From Schlegelella_A sp038231215 (lineage in GTDB: Bacteria; Pseudomonadota; Gammaproteobacteria; Burkholderiales; Burkholderiaceae_C): a stretch of 64,000 bases of DNA. The notes beneath the pieces were generated by a model that was given only the letters and a program-made list of their open reading frames with translations, was not told where the DNA came from and searched no databases. Of the stretch, positions 1 through 8,909 are shown piece after piece. A program made the position numbers and the translations under genes. The DNA lies in the NCBI GenBank assembly GCA_038231215.1, contig JBBRLS010000006.1:1-64000 (forward strand), given 5' to 3'. Every line of letters begins with the position of its first letter. The stretch's first letter is position 1.

Positions 1-2
1 CC

Positions 3-56
3 AACCTGGCCGCCATCCTCAACCAGCATGGCCTGGACGACGTGCGAAGCATCTGA
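3..56 (+). CDS. 3' end of a gene entering from the left (partial)
   Basis: Seventeen codons and a TGA stop are readable, ending in Asp-Asp-Val-Arg-Ser-Ile. The gene starts outside the window. Its position just before RhuM-like, YhcG and type III Res genes fits a methyltransferase/specificity gene of the same restriction system, but that is inference from context; the visible residues are too few to identify a family. The last codons resemble the tails of the genes ending at 340 and 14936. Confidence 0.5.
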   Translation, partial: NLAAILNQHGLDDVRSI

Positions 57-58
57 GC

Positions 59-340
59 ATGGCTACGGGCGAGTTCCTGGTCTATCAGACCGAAGACGGC
101 CGCGCCCGCTTGGTGTGCCGCTTCGAGGACGAGAGCCTGTGGCTCACCCAGGCCGGCATGGCCGAGCTTTTCGCCGCCTCGCCGCAGAACGTGACGCAGC
201 ACCTGAAAGTGATCTTCGCGGAGGGGGAACTCTCAATAGAGGCAACCTGTAAGGATGACTTACAGGTTCGCACCAAAGGCGGCAGGGAGGTGTGGCGCAC
301 GGTGCGCTACTACCGGCTCGACAGCGTTCGGAGCATCTGA
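59..340 (+). pseudogene. truncated RhuM-family (virulence RhuM-like) gene
   Basis: The 93 codons match the N-terminal part of the RhuM family: the 'VYQTEDGRARLVCRFEDE' type opening, the LWLTQAGMAELF helix-turn-helix-like stretch, an IFAEGEL segment and a YYRLD segment. In full-length members (about 330 residues) YYNLD continues into a conserved VGYRV region. Here it is replaced by Ser-Val-Arg-Ser-Ile and a stop, so roughly two thirds of the protein is missing. RhuM genes are frequent passengers in type I and III restriction loci; the function is unclear. The upstream gene stop and this start are 2 nt apart, and the next gene starts immediately after the stop, so it is still part of the transcription unit. 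It may be a recombination product rather than a working protein. Confidence 0.7.
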
Positions 341-1543
341 ATGGTCACCCGCAAACGTACTGAGTCTTCGGGCCGAACACCGGGCGGCGCGAGTGATGGG
401 GCGGCAACCGGGGCGGCCGCCGATGCAGCGCTGACTTCACTGCTGGCCGAGCTTCGTTCGCTGATTCGGCAAGGGCGGCAGCAAGCTCTGCGGGCCGTCG
501 ATTCGGTTCAGGTGGCGACGTGCTGGCAGATCGGGCGCCACATCGTCGAGTTCGAGCAGCAGGGTGCCGGGCGAGCCGCTTTCGGGGCTCGCCTTCTGCC
601 GCGATTGGCCCAGCGCCTGACCGTAGAGTTCGGGCCGGGCTTCGACGCCTCGAACTTGCGACACATGCGGCTGTTCTATCGCGCGTTTCCAATTCGTGAC
701 GCACTGCGTCACGAATTGAGCTGGACGCACTACCGCGCCCTGGCCCGGGTGGAGAGCGAGGCTGCCCGACATTGGTACATGAACGAGGCGGTGGCACTCC
801 ACTGGAGCGCGCGGGCGTTGGATCGACAGATCAGTACGCTTTACCACGACCGGCTGCTGTTGAGCCGCGACAAGCCGAGCGTGAAACAGGAAGCGCGCAG
901 CTTGCTGGCCCCGCTGCAGGCCACGCCTCGCGAGTTCGTGCGTGACCCGGTGCTGCTCGAGTTTCTGGGCTTGCCGGGCACCGGAAAATTGCTGGAGTCC
1001 AGGCTCGAGCAGGCTTTGATGGACAAGCTGCAGAGCTTCCTGCTCGAGTTGGGCAAGGGGTTCGCTTTCGTGGCCAGGCAGCAGCGCATCAGCACGGAGA
1101 CGCAAGACTTCTATGTCGATCTGGTCTTCTACAACTATCTGCTCAAGTGCTTCGTCCTCTTCGATCTGAAGACCGCAAAACTCGTGCACCAGGACATCGG
1201 CCAGATGGATATGTACGTTCGAATGTATGACGACTTGCGCCGCAATCCGGGTGACAACCCGACGGTGGGCATCATCCTGTGCGCCGAGAAGGATTCGTCC
1301 GTGGTGCGTTACTCGGTTCTTGCCGGCAGCGAGCACCTCTTTGCCAGCAAGTACAGGCTGGTGCTGCCCAGCGAAGAAGAGTTGCGTGCCGAGTTGAATC
1401 GCGAAACCGACGAGTTGGCCGGGCTCGCCATGCTGAACGATGGCGCCGAGCCGCAGGACGCGGCGATTGCCAACCCGCGGTTGGCAACTGCTGCCGCCAA
1501 GGCCAGGCCCAAGACCAAGACCAAGACCAAGAAGAAATCATGA
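341..1543 (+). CDS. yhcG: YhcG-family PDDEXK nuclease domain protein (DUF1016)
   Basis: A 400-residue protein with the DUF1016 N-terminal helical domain (about residues 30-170; motifs WQIGRHIVEFEQ, LRHMRLFYRAFP, LSWTHYRALARVE) and a C-terminal PD-(D/E)XK-type nuclease domain (about 200-370). In the latter, DFYVDLVFYN followed by FVLFDLKTAKL gives the D...DLK catalytic pattern near residues 255-275. A Lys-rich tail (residues 385-400) follows. The family is often encoded inside restriction-modification loci and is presumed to act on DNA or to help recombination; its exact role is not established. It starts directly at the RhuM-fragment stop and its TGA overlaps the ATG of the Res gene by 4 nt (ATGA), implying translational coupling. 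Confidence 0.88.
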   Translation: MVTRKRTESSGRTPGGASDGAATGAAADAALTSLLAELRSLIRQGRQQALRAVDSVQVATCWQIGRHIVEFEQQGAGRAAFGARLLPRLAQRLTVEFGPGFDASNLRHMRLFYRAFPIRDALRHELSWTHYRALARVESEAARHWYMNEAVALHWSARALDRQISTLYHDRLLLSRDKPSVKQEARSLLAPLQATPREFVRDPVLLEFLGLPGTGKLLESRLEQALMDKLQSFLLELGKGFAFVARQQRISTETQDFYVDLVFYNYLLKCFVLFDLKTAKLVHQDIGQMDMYVRMYDDLRRNPGDNPTVGIILCAEKDSSVVRYSVLAGSEHLFASKYRLVLPSEEELRAELNRETDELAGLAMLNDGAEPQDAAIANPRLATAAAKARPKTKTKTKKKS

Positions 1544-4500
1544 AACTCCAGTTCGAGCACAACCTCGACTACCAGCTCGCGGCCATCGACTCGGTGTGCG
1601 ACCTGTTCGCGGGGCAGGAGACCTGCCGAACCGAGTTCACGGTGACGGCGCCGCGCGCCTTGTATGCGGCGAGCACGGCCGAATCGCAGGGCGAGCTGCC
1701 CGGCCTCGAAGGCTCGGCCGGGCCGGTTCAGCTGGGCCTGGGCTTGGCCGAGTCTGACCTCGGCATCGGCAATCGCCTGCAGCTCGTTCCGGAGGAATTG
1801 CTGGCCAACCTGAACAAGGTGCAGACACGGCATGGGCTCAAGCCGAGCGAAGCGCTCGCCTCGCGCGACTTCACCGTCGAGATGGAAACCGGCACGGGCA
1901 AGACCTATGTGTACTTGCGCACGGTGTTCGAGCTGAACAAGCGCTTCGGCTTCAGCAAGTTCATCGTCGTGGTGCCATCGGTCGCTATCAAGGAGGGCGT
2001 CTACAAGAGCCTGCAGATCATGGCACCGCACTTCCAGTCGTTGTACAGCGGCCAGCTCTTCGAATACTTTCTCTACGACTCGGCCAAGCTGAACCAGGTG
2101 CGCAATTTTGCCACCAGCCAGCACTTGCAGGTGATGGTGGTGACTGTGGGCGCCATCAACAAGAAGGACGTGAATAACCTCTACAAAGACAGCGAGAAGA
2201 CCGGCGGCGAGAAGCCCATCGACCTGATTCGCGCCACCCAGCCGGTGCTCATCGTCGACGAGCCGCAGAGCGTGGACGGCGGCCTGGAGGGGCGCGGCAA
2301 GGAGGCGCTCGACGCCATGAATCCGCTGTGCACGCTGCGCTACTCGGCCACGCATGTCGACAAGCACCACATGGTCTACCGGCTCGACGCGATCGATGCC
2401 TGCGAACGGCAGCTGGTCAAGCAGATCGAGGTGGCTTCGGCGGAAGTGGATGGCGGGCAGAACAAGGCCTACGTTCGCCTGCAGGCCGTGCGCAACCAGC
2501 GCGGCACCGTACTGGCGCAGTTGGAGCTCGATGTGCAGCAGGGCGCCCATGTGGTGCGCAAAGACATGTGGGTGCAAGACGGCGACGATCTCGAGCAGCA
2601 CACCGGCCGGCAGTTGTATGCCAACTTTCTCGTCGGCGAGGTTCAATCGAAGCGGGGCGCCGAGCGCGTCGAGATTCGCATGCCCGGCGGCGAACAATGG
2701 CTGGAAAAGGGCGCCGCGGTAGGCGAGGTGGACGGTGACGCGATCAAGCGCCAGATGATCAAGCGCACGATCGAAGAACATTTGAAAAAGGAACTTCGTC
2801 TCGGGCCGCAAGGCATCAAGGTGCTGAGCCTTTTCTTCATTGACAAGGTGGATTTCTATCGCCAGTACAACGCGGCGGGCGAGGCCGTGAAAGGCAAGTA
2901 CGCGCTGATGTTCGAGCAAGAGTACGCCCGGCTGGCACGCAACCCTGCCTATCAAAGCCTGTTTGCGGAGATCGATCTTGCCGTGGCGCCGGGCGAGGTG
3001 CACGACGGCTATTTTTCGGTGGACAAGAAGGGCACTTGGACCGACACGGCCGAGAACAATCAGGGCAACCGCGACAACGCGGAGCGGGCCTACAACCTCA
3101 TCATGAAAGACAAGGAGCGGCTGCTCAGCTTCGAGACGCCGCTCAAGTTCATCTTCTCGCACTCGGCGCTGCGCGAAGGCTGGGACAGCCCGAACGTGTT
3201 CCAGATTTGCAATCTGAGAGAGATGAATACCGAGAGAGAACGCCGGCAGACCATCGGGCGCGGACTGCGTTTGGCGGTGAACCAACAGGGCGAGCGACTC
3301 CGCGGCTTTGCCATCAATACGCTCACCGTGGTGGCGAACGAGAGCTACGAGTCGTTTGCCGAGAACCTGCAGCGCGAGATCGAGCAAGACACCGGCATCC
3401 GCTTCGGCATCGTCGAGAGTCACCAATTCGCGCCCTTGGCGCTGGTGGGCGCAGACGGGCAGCCGAAAGCCATGGGCGTCGAGCTCTCGAAGCAACTCTG
3501 GGAGCATCTCAAGGCAGCGGGGCTCATCGACGCTCGGGGCAAGGTGCTCGACACGCTGCGCAAGACGCTGAAGGAAGGCACCCTCGAACTGCCGGGCGCG
3601 TTCGACAGTGCGAAGCAGTCGATCGTCAGCCTGCTGCACAAGCTGGCGGGCAAGCTTGACATCAAGGACGCCAGCAAGCGCGAGACCGTGAAGCTGCGGC
3701 GCGAGGTGTTCCTCAGCGAAGACTTCAAGGCGCTGTGGGACAAGATCAAACAGCGCACGACCTACCGCGTGCAGTTCGACAACGAGCTTCTGATCCGGCG
3801 TTGCGCAGGCGCGATCAGGCAAGTACTGACGGACGCGCCTGTCACGCGCACACGGCTGCGGTTTCGTACGGCGACTGTGCTCATCAGCCAGGCGGGAGTC
3901 GACACCAAGCAGACCGGGACCTCCAACTTCGTGTCGATGACAGAGGCCGACATTCCTCTGCCTGACCTGTTGACCGACCTTCAGGACAGGACGCAATTGA
4001 CGCGCAGAAGCATCGTCAAGATCCTGACCGAGAGTGGCCACTTAAACGACTTCAAGCTCAACCCCGCGCAATTCATCGACGTGGCGGCCGAGTGCATCAA
4101 CCGCACCAAGCGACAAGCCCTCGTTGATGGCATCAAGTACCGGCGCTTGGGCGATGGCGACTACTACGCGCAGGAGTTGTTCGAGCAGAAGGAGCTGACC
4201 GGGTATCTGACCAACATGATCGAGGCGGCGAAGTCGTTGCACGAAAAAGTCGTCTACGGCTCGGGAATCGAAAGGCAATTCGCCGAGGACCTGGAAAAGA
4301 ACTCTGCCGTTAAGGTCTACGCCAAGCTGCCGGGCTGGTTCGTCATCGGCACCCCCTTGGGCAACTACAACCCGGACTGGGCTGTGGTGGTGGACGTTGA
4401 TGGCGAGGAAAAGCTGTTCTTCGTCGTCGAGACCAAGAGCACGCTCTTCGACGACGCGCTTCGCGATGCCGAGGTGGCCAAGATCGCTTGCGGCCGCGAG

Positions 4501-4581
4501 CACTTCAATACGATTTCTGCAGGGCACGGAGCGAAGTTCATTCGCACGACGAGCGTGGGCGAGTTCGAGAAGCATTGGTAG
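1540..4581 (+). CDS. res: type III restriction endonuclease subunit Res
   Basis: A 1013-residue Res-type subunit that translocates on DNA using ATP and cleaves it with the matching Mod methyltransferase. Visible parts: SF2 helicase Walker A METGTGKT (about residue 114), Walker B/DEAD-like box VLIVDEPQS (about 238), motif V/VI region with RERRQTIGRGLRL (about 560-575), and a C-terminal nuclease with NPDWAVVVD followed by VVETKS (about 944-966), the PD...ExK signature. The ATG at 1540 overlaps the yhcG stop; a longer reading frame upstream overlaps yhcG and is not credible. No mod gene lies in the window; it is expected to the left. Length and motifs are complete, so it could be active if mod is present. 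Confidence 0.92.
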   Translation: MKLQFEHNLDYQLAAIDSVCDLFAGQETCRTEFTVTAPRALYAASTAESQGELPGLEGSAGPVQLGLGLAESDLGIGNRLQLVPEELLANLNKVQTRHGLKPSEALASRDFTVEMETGTGKTYVYLRTVFELNKRFGFSKFIVVVPSVAIKEGVYKSLQIMAPHFQSLYSGQLFEYFLYDSAKLNQVRNFATSQHLQVMVVTVGAINKKDVNNLYKDSEKTGGEKPIDLIRATQPVLIVDEPQSVDGGLEGRGKEALDAMNPLCTLRYSATHVDKHHMVYRLDAIDACERQLVKQIEVASAEVDGGQNKAYVRLQAVRNQRGTVLAQLELDVQQGAHVVRKDMWVQDGDDLEQHTGRQLYANFLVGEVQSKRGAERVEIRMPGGEQWLEKGAAVGEVDGDAIKRQMIKRTIEEHLKKELRLGPQGIKVLSLFFIDKVDFYRQYNAAGEAVKGKYALMFEQEYARLARNPAYQSLFAEIDLAVAPGEVHDGYFSVDKKGTWTDTAENNQGNRDNAERAYNLIMKDKERLLSFETPLKFIFSHSALREGWDSPNVFQICNLREMNTERERRQTIGRGLRLAVNQQGERLRGFAINTLTVVANESYESFAENLQREIEQDTGIRFGIVESHQFAPLALVGADGQPKAMGVELSKQLWEHLKAAGLIDARGKVLDTLRKTLKEGTLELPGAFDSAKQSIVSLLHKLAGKLDIKDASKRETVKLRREVFLSEDFKALWDKIKQRTTYRVQFDNELLIRRCAGAIRQVLTDAPVTRTRLRFRTATVLISQAGVDTKQTGTSNFVSMTEADIPLPDLLTDLQDRTQLTRRSIVKILTESGHLNDFKLNPAQFIDVAAECINRTKRQALVDGIKYRRLGDGDYYAQELFEQKELTGYLTNMIEAAKSLHEKVVYGSGIERQFAEDLEKNSAVKVYAKLPGWFVIGTPLGNYNPDWAVVVDVDGEEKLFFVVETKSTLFDDALRDAEVAKIACGREHFNTISAGHGAKFIRTTSVGEFEKHW

Positions 4582-4618
4582 CCGTTCAAGTCCATTCACC
4601 TCTGGATCCAGGAGGACC

Positions 4619-5104
4619 ATGGCGATCAAAGATGACGTGTTGGTGGTGCGGGAGCGGCTGAACCGGATGTGCCCGGGCGGCAAGACAGCGCACTTCGCCG
4701 CGCAAAGACTTGTCATGGACTCCGCGTACTGGTATCGGCACCCTCGTGGACCTGCAAAGGCACCGAAGCACCACGAGCGTGTTACCAGTGGCGCGCACGG
4801 ATGGGAGATCGAATTCGGCGCCAACGCCTTCCTTGTCGGTCTTGCCATTGAGCGAGGTTGCAGAGCCGTCCAGTCGGCGCTGGCAGTTGTCGAAGTCGTG
4901 GGCCAGAAGACCGGGGCAGATCCGCTTCGGGAAAGTCTAGAGAGGGCCGTGCGCGGATCGGTTGCTAACTTCAGCGGCGATGAGTACCCGACGCTGTGGG
5001 GCTTGACCTCTGGACACATGCTGTTTGGTGCCCAGTCGATCCATCTCGGGGAGTTCGTGCAGAGCAAATGGAGTCTTTTAAAGCTGCACCTTGTCGCTAA
5101 GTGA
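4619..5104 (+). CDS. hypothetical protein downstream of res
   Basis: A 161-residue protein I do not recognise. The ATG at 4619 is preceded by a strong GGAGGA ribosome binding site and lies 37 nt after the res stop, so it is probably cotranscribed. The sequence shows no obvious transmembrane segment or signal peptide. It has a basic central part (RHPRGPAKAPKHH) and two hydrophobic patches (FLVGLAIERG; ALAVVEVVG). A longer in-frame extension to 4397 would overlap res and lacks support. Function cannot be assigned; linkage suggests an accessory gene of the restriction/defence locus. Confidence 0.65.
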   Translation: MAIKDDVLVVRERLNRMCPGGKTAHFAAQRLVMDSAYWYRHPRGPAKAPKHHERVTSGAHGWEIEFGANAFLVGLAIERGCRAVQSALAVVEVVGQKTGADPLRESLERAVRGSVANFSGDEYPTLWGLTSGHMLFGAQSIHLGEFVQSKWSLLKLHLVAK

Positions 5105-5168
5105 GCCACGATGTTCAGATCGCTCGCTCGGAATTTGAGCTAGTGGGAAGGTAGCCTCCTCCAAATCG

Positions 5169-6773
5169 ATGACTCGGCAGGTGGCGCTCATGGCGTTGGT
5201 GGCAACTTCAAACTCTCCCCTGGAGCCCAGTTCCGTCGCTGAGCCCATCTACCTCCACCTCCCGGTCACCGACCCCGAAACCGTCGCCGTCCTCTCCGAA
5301 GCCAGCGACGGCCGCGACCGCCAGGAGCTCGCCCTCACCGCGCTCAAGATCGGCATCCTCTCCCTCAAGGCCGCGCGCGGCACCGTCGACGGGGCCGCCA
5401 TCCGCCACGAGGGCGATCGCCTGATCGGCTCGCTCGAAGAGCGCCTCTACAAGCATCGCGAGCTTCTCGACGAGGCGCTCGGCGGCACGCTGCGCAGCTA
5501 CTTCGACCCCGCCAACGGCGCCTTCACCGAGCGGGTGCAACGCCTGTTGCGGCACGACGGCGAGCTGGCCACCGTGATTAGCGGCCAGGTCGAGACGGCG
5601 CGTCGCACGCTCGACGAGGTGCTGGCCAAACACCTGGGCAGCGAGAGCGCGCTGCAGACCCTCCTCAGCCCCGAGGAGGGCAACGCCTTCATCGAGGCAC
5701 TGCGCCGCCAGGTGCAGCAGGCGCTGGCGCTGCAGAGCGAAGCCATCGCCGGCGAGTTCTCCCTCGACCGCGCCGACAGCGCGCTCAGCCGCCTCGTGCG
5801 CGAGCTGAAGGAGCGGCACGTTGACCTGGAGCGCAACCTCGGCGAGCGCGTCGGCTCGGTGGTGGGCGAGTTCTCGCTCGACAACAAGGACTCGGCGCTC
5901 TCGCGCCTGGTCGGCCGGGTGGAGCAGGCACAGGGAGAGATCAGCGCGCAGTTCTCGCTCGACAACCCCGAGTCGGGCCTCACCCGCATGGTCCAGCGGC
6001 TCGAGCGCTTCGAGAAGGCGCAGGACGATCGCTCCCGCGAGTTCGAGCAGCGCGTGAGCACGTTGCTCGAGCGCATCGTCACCCGCCGCGACGATGCGCG
6101 CCGCTCCACGCTGCATGGCGACGAGTTCGAGCAGCGCGTGGGCGAGCAACTACTGGCGTACTGCCTCGCTGCCGACGACGTGTTCGACGCGGTGGGCGAC
6201 ACCTCGGGCGTGATCCCGCGCAGCAAGGTCGGCGACTTCGTGGTGACGATGGGTCCCGACTCGGCCGTGGCCGGCGCAAACATCGTCGTCGAGGCCAAGG
6301 CCAGCGGTGCGTGCACCTTGAAGGCCACGCTCGAAGAGGCGGAAGTTGCCCGCCGCAACCGCGCCGCCTCGGTGTGCCTGTTCGTGCACTCGTCCGAGAC
6401 GGCGCCCGCTGGCCTGCCCGAGCTGCATCGCTGGGGCATGGATGTCGTGGTCATCTGGGATGCCGATGATCCGGCCACCGACGTGCGCCTGAAGGCCGCG
6501 TACCTGGTCGCCAAGGCGCTGTGCATCCGCGCGAACGAGCACAACGAAGAGGAAGCGGCGAGCCTGGCCGAAATGGACGTGGCGATCGAGGCGATCCGCA
6601 AGCAGATCGCTGGCTTCGAGGAAATCAAGACCTCGGCGCGCACGGTGGTTGGGGGCGGCGAGAAGATCCTGAATCGGGCTCGGCTGATGGAGGAGGAGAT
6701 CGGGAAGCGGTTGTCGGCGTTGATGGAGCAGGTCGGGCGGCTGAGGGCGGTGGCGGGGGAGGGCGAGGGCTGA
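5169..6773 (+). CDS. coiled-coil protein with C-terminal PD-(D/E)XK-like domain
   Basis: A 534-residue protein, mostly charged and helical. Residues about 60-300 look coiled-coil. Three tandem copies of a roughly 22-residue unit with core FSLDxxxSxLSRLV start near residues 194, 232 and 259. The C-terminal third contains KVGDFVV and, about 20 residues later, IVVEAKAS (about 354-376), the D...ExK pattern of PD-(D/E)XK nucleases, followed by another helical tail. It is read here as a filament-like or sensor protein fused to a nuclease-like domain; I know no experimentally defined family for it. It stands alone between the restriction genes and the AbiL-like operon. A 34-nt stretch of this gene (5394-5427) recurs at 13022. 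An internal Met at codon 8 is an alternative start. Confidence 0.75.
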   Translation: MTRQVALMALVATSNSPLEPSSVAEPIYLHLPVTDPETVAVLSEASDGRDRQELALTALKIGILSLKAARGTVDGAAIRHEGDRLIGSLEERLYKHRELLDEALGGTLRSYFDPANGAFTERVQRLLRHDGELATVISGQVETARRTLDEVLAKHLGSESALQTLLSPEEGNAFIEALRRQVQQALALQSEAIAGEFSLDRADSALSRLVRELKERHVDLERNLGERVGSVVGEFSLDNKDSALSRLVGRVEQAQGEISAQFSLDNPESGLTRMVQRLERFEKAQDDRSREFEQRVSTLLERIVTRRDDARRSTLHGDEFEQRVGEQLLAYCLAADDVFDAVGDTSGVIPRSKVGDFVVTMGPDSAVAGANIVVEAKASGACTLKATLEEAEVARRNRAASVCLFVHSSETAPAGLPELHRWGMDVVVIWDADDPATDVRLKAAYLVAKALCIRANEHNEEEAASLAEMDVAIEAIRKQIAGFEEIKTSARTVVGGGEKILNRARLMEEEIGKRLSALMEQVGRLRAVAGEGEG

Positions 6774-6822
6774 TATCGCGAGCGACGGCGGGCAGCTCGC
6801 AGAAGTCATAAGATAATGTCAT

Positions 6823-6845
6823 TTCTTGCACAATTCATGCAAGAA
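6823..6845. promoter_or_regulatory. palindrome in the AT-rich leader of the AbiL-like operon
   Basis: TTCTTGCA and TGCAAGAA form a perfect 8-bp inverted repeat with a 7-nt spacer. It lies about 30 nt upstream of the ATPase start in an AT-rich stretch (6801-6865) that stands out from the GC-rich surroundings. TTGCAC within the left arm could serve as a -35 box. It is a plausible repressor operator or promoter element for the three-gene operon; binding is inference. Confidence 0.5.
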
Positions 6846-6875
6846 TAGAGTTTATTACTATAAGTGAGGCGGCCA

Positions 6876-8195
6876 ATGTTGCTCGAGTTCCGCGTTCGCA
6901 ACTTCCGCTCGATCCGCGACCAGCAGGCGCTCAGCCTCGTGGCCGCTGCCGGCGACAAGGCCTTGGCGGCCAGCCACCTGGCCCCCACCGGGCTCAAGTC
7001 GTCGCCGCATGCCGTGCGCTCGGCGGTGGTCTACGGGCCCAACGCCAGCGGCAAGACCACGCTGTTGGCTGCACTGAACTACCTGCGTGCGATGGTGGCC
7101 GAATCGGCTACGGTGGTGCAGCCGGGGCAGACCTACAACGTGCAGCCGTTCCGGTTGGACGCGCGCACTGCCGCCGAACCCACTGAGTTCGAGATCAGCT
7201 TCCTGCTGAATGGCGTGCGCTGTCAGTACAGCTTCAGCATGACAGCAGAGCGCATCGTCAGCGAGCAGCTCATGGTCTGGCGCACGAGCAAACCCACGCA
7301 ATGGTTCAGCCGCCGCTTGGCCAAGGGTGGCGAGGGCTACGACTACGAATTCAGTGCCTACCTCGCCGGCCCTCGCAAGCTGTGGCAGGAAAGCACACGC
7401 CCCAACGCGCTGTTTCTTTCGACCGCGGCGCAATTGAACAGCGAGTTGTTGGGGCCGGTGTTCCGCTGGCTGGTGCAGAGCATTGCCTACCTGCCGGCCG
7501 GCGCGATCGCGGACCCTGCCTCCACGACGGCGCTGCTGGAAACCGCCGAAGGACGTTCGGCCATACGCGACTTTCTCGCCACGGCCGACATCTCCATCGC
7601 CAGTGTGCAAGCCGTGCCGCGCAAGGGCCTTCGTGGGCAGTTTCTCTTTCAGGCCGGCGGCGTGGCGCAGGCCCGGCAAGAGGAGGGTGAGTTCCTGTTC
7701 CCGGTGTTCGAGCACCGCACCCCGAACGGATCGGCCAGGTTCGAGCTGCATGAGGAGTCGGAGGGTACGCAAAGGCTCTTCGGCATGGCCGCGCCCGTGC
7801 TCGAGGTCTTGAAGCACGGCAGCGTGCTGGTGGTAGACGAGCTCGACAGCAGTCTGCACACGCTGCTGGTCAGGCGACTGATCGGCATGTTCCACGACCC
7901 CGCGCTCAACCCGGCAGGCGCTCAACTGATCTTCAGCACGCACGACACGTCGCTGCTGGACTACACGCTGTTCCGCCGCGACCAGATCTGGTTCACCGAG
8001 AAGGACGACAACCAGGCGACAAGGCTGTACCCGTTGAGCGACTTCAGCCCGCGCAAGCACGAAGCCTGGGAACGCGGGTACCTGATGGGTCGCTACGGCG
8101 CGGTACCGATGTTCCGGGACTTGCCAGAGTCGGCAAAGGCCGCATCGGCGCTGCCTGCGCCGTCGCCGCCCGTTCGTGCGACGGTGACTGCCTGA
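6876..8195 (+). CDS. AAA ATPase, OLD/RloA-like (AbiLi-type)
   Basis: A 439-residue ATP-binding protein of the AAA_15/AAA_21 group. It opens with the SMC/OLD-like FRVRNFRSIRD, has Walker A GPNASGKTT near residue 53, Walker B VLVVDELDSSLH near 317 and the switch motif STHDTSLLD near 353. Together with the next gene it matches the two-gene AbiL abortive-infection arrangement (ATPase plus RloB/TOPRIM protein), in which the ATPase is thought to sense phage infection and control the partner. The ATG at 6876 was preferred to GTG 6864 because GTGAGG upstream gives a ribosome binding site. It is followed after 14 nt by rloB. Confidence 0.9.
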   Translation: MLLEFRVRNFRSIRDQQALSLVAAAGDKALAASHLAPTGLKSSPHAVRSAVVYGPNASGKTTLLAALNYLRAMVAESATVVQPGQTYNVQPFRLDARTAAEPTEFEISFLLNGVRCQYSFSMTAERIVSEQLMVWRTSKPTQWFSRRLAKGGEGYDYEFSAYLAGPRKLWQESTRPNALFLSTAAQLNSELLGPVFRWLVQSIAYLPAGAIADPASTTALLETAEGRSAIRDFLATADISIASVQAVPRKGLRGQFLFQAGGVAQARQEEGEFLFPVFEHRTPNGSARFELHEESEGTQRLFGMAAPVLEVLKHGSVLVVDELDSSLHTLLVRRLIGMFHDPALNPAGAQLIFSTHDTSLLDYTLFRRDQIWFTEKDDNQATRLYPLSDFSPRKHEAWERGYLMGRYGAVPMFRDLPESAKAASALPAPSPPVRATVTA

Positions 8196-8209
8196 GGCGT
8201 CAGGCAAGG

Positions 8210-8896
8210 GTGAGCAAGGACAAGCAGCCCAAGCACAGGCAGGCAGCGCGCGAGCTGCGCCGACGCGTAGCGCAGCGCAAGCCTGCCGACCGGGTGCTGA
8301 TCGTTTGCGAGGGCGCGAAGACCGAGCCCTTGTACTTCGGCGAGATTCGCCAGGCACTGCGGCTACCTACTGCAAACGTTCAGGTTCAGCCTGCGGCGTA
8401 CGGGACCGAGCCGCTGCAGGTGGTGAGCTATGCAGAGGCGTTGTTCCTGAGTGGCGATAGGGCGCTTGGTATCGCCCCGCGCAGCTTCGACAGGGTGGTG
8501 ACTGTGTTCGACCGCGACGAGCACCGCACGTATCACGATGCGCTCGAAAGGGTAGCCGCGCTCGGCGGCCGAATGAGGAGCGACGAGAACCAGCGAGTTC
8601 CCGTCGAAGCCGTGGCTTCGGTGCCGTGCTTCGAGCTGTGGTTGTTGCTGCACTTTGAAGACGTACGTGCCCCGTTGCATCGCGACGATGCGCTTCGCCG
8701 CTTGCGAGTGCACTTGCCCGGCTATGCCAAGGGTCAAGGTGGGCAGTGGGCCGCGACGCAAGCCCGATTGGATGTGGCCTCGCTGCGTGCCGAGAAGTTG
8801 GCTGCAGTGGCGAGCGCCTTCGATGGAGAACAGCCGTTCACCGGGATGCACACCCTGGTTCGACGGCTGAAGCAGTTGAAGGATCAGGCCCCATGA
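8210..8896 (+). CDS. rloB: RloB-family TOPRIM protein (AbiLii-type)
   Basis: A 228-residue RloB domain protein. The TOPRIM-like core is visible: VLIVCEGAKTEPLYF (about 29-43, with the glutamate), then VVTVFDRDEH (about 95-104, the DxD), then VASVPCFELWLLLHF (about 134-148), the conserved FE.WLLLHF motif of RloB. The basic N-terminus (KDKQPKHRQAARELRRR) is usual for the family. In AbiL systems this partner is the presumed nuclease effector that shuts down infected cells. It starts with GTG, 14 nt after the ATPase stop; the next gene follows 13 nt later, so all three appear cotranscribed. Confidence 0.9.
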   Translation: MSKDKQPKHRQAARELRRRVAQRKPADRVLIVCEGAKTEPLYFGEIRQALRLPTANVQVQPAAYGTEPLQVVSYAEALFLSGDRALGIAPRSFDRVVTVFDRDEHRTYHDALERVAALGGRMRSDENQRVPVEAVASVPCFELWLLLHFEDVRAPLHRDDALRRLRVHLPGYAKGQGGQWAATQARLDVASLRAEKLAAVASAFDGEQPFTGMHTLVRRLKQLKDQAP

Positions 8897-8909
8897 AAGG
8901 GTGGCCCTG

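Noticed and set aside
1309..4041. A 910-codon open frame on the minus strand opposite res
   Set aside because: It is antisense to a gene with complete helicase and nuclease motifs; its own translation shows no family features and owes its length to high GC content.
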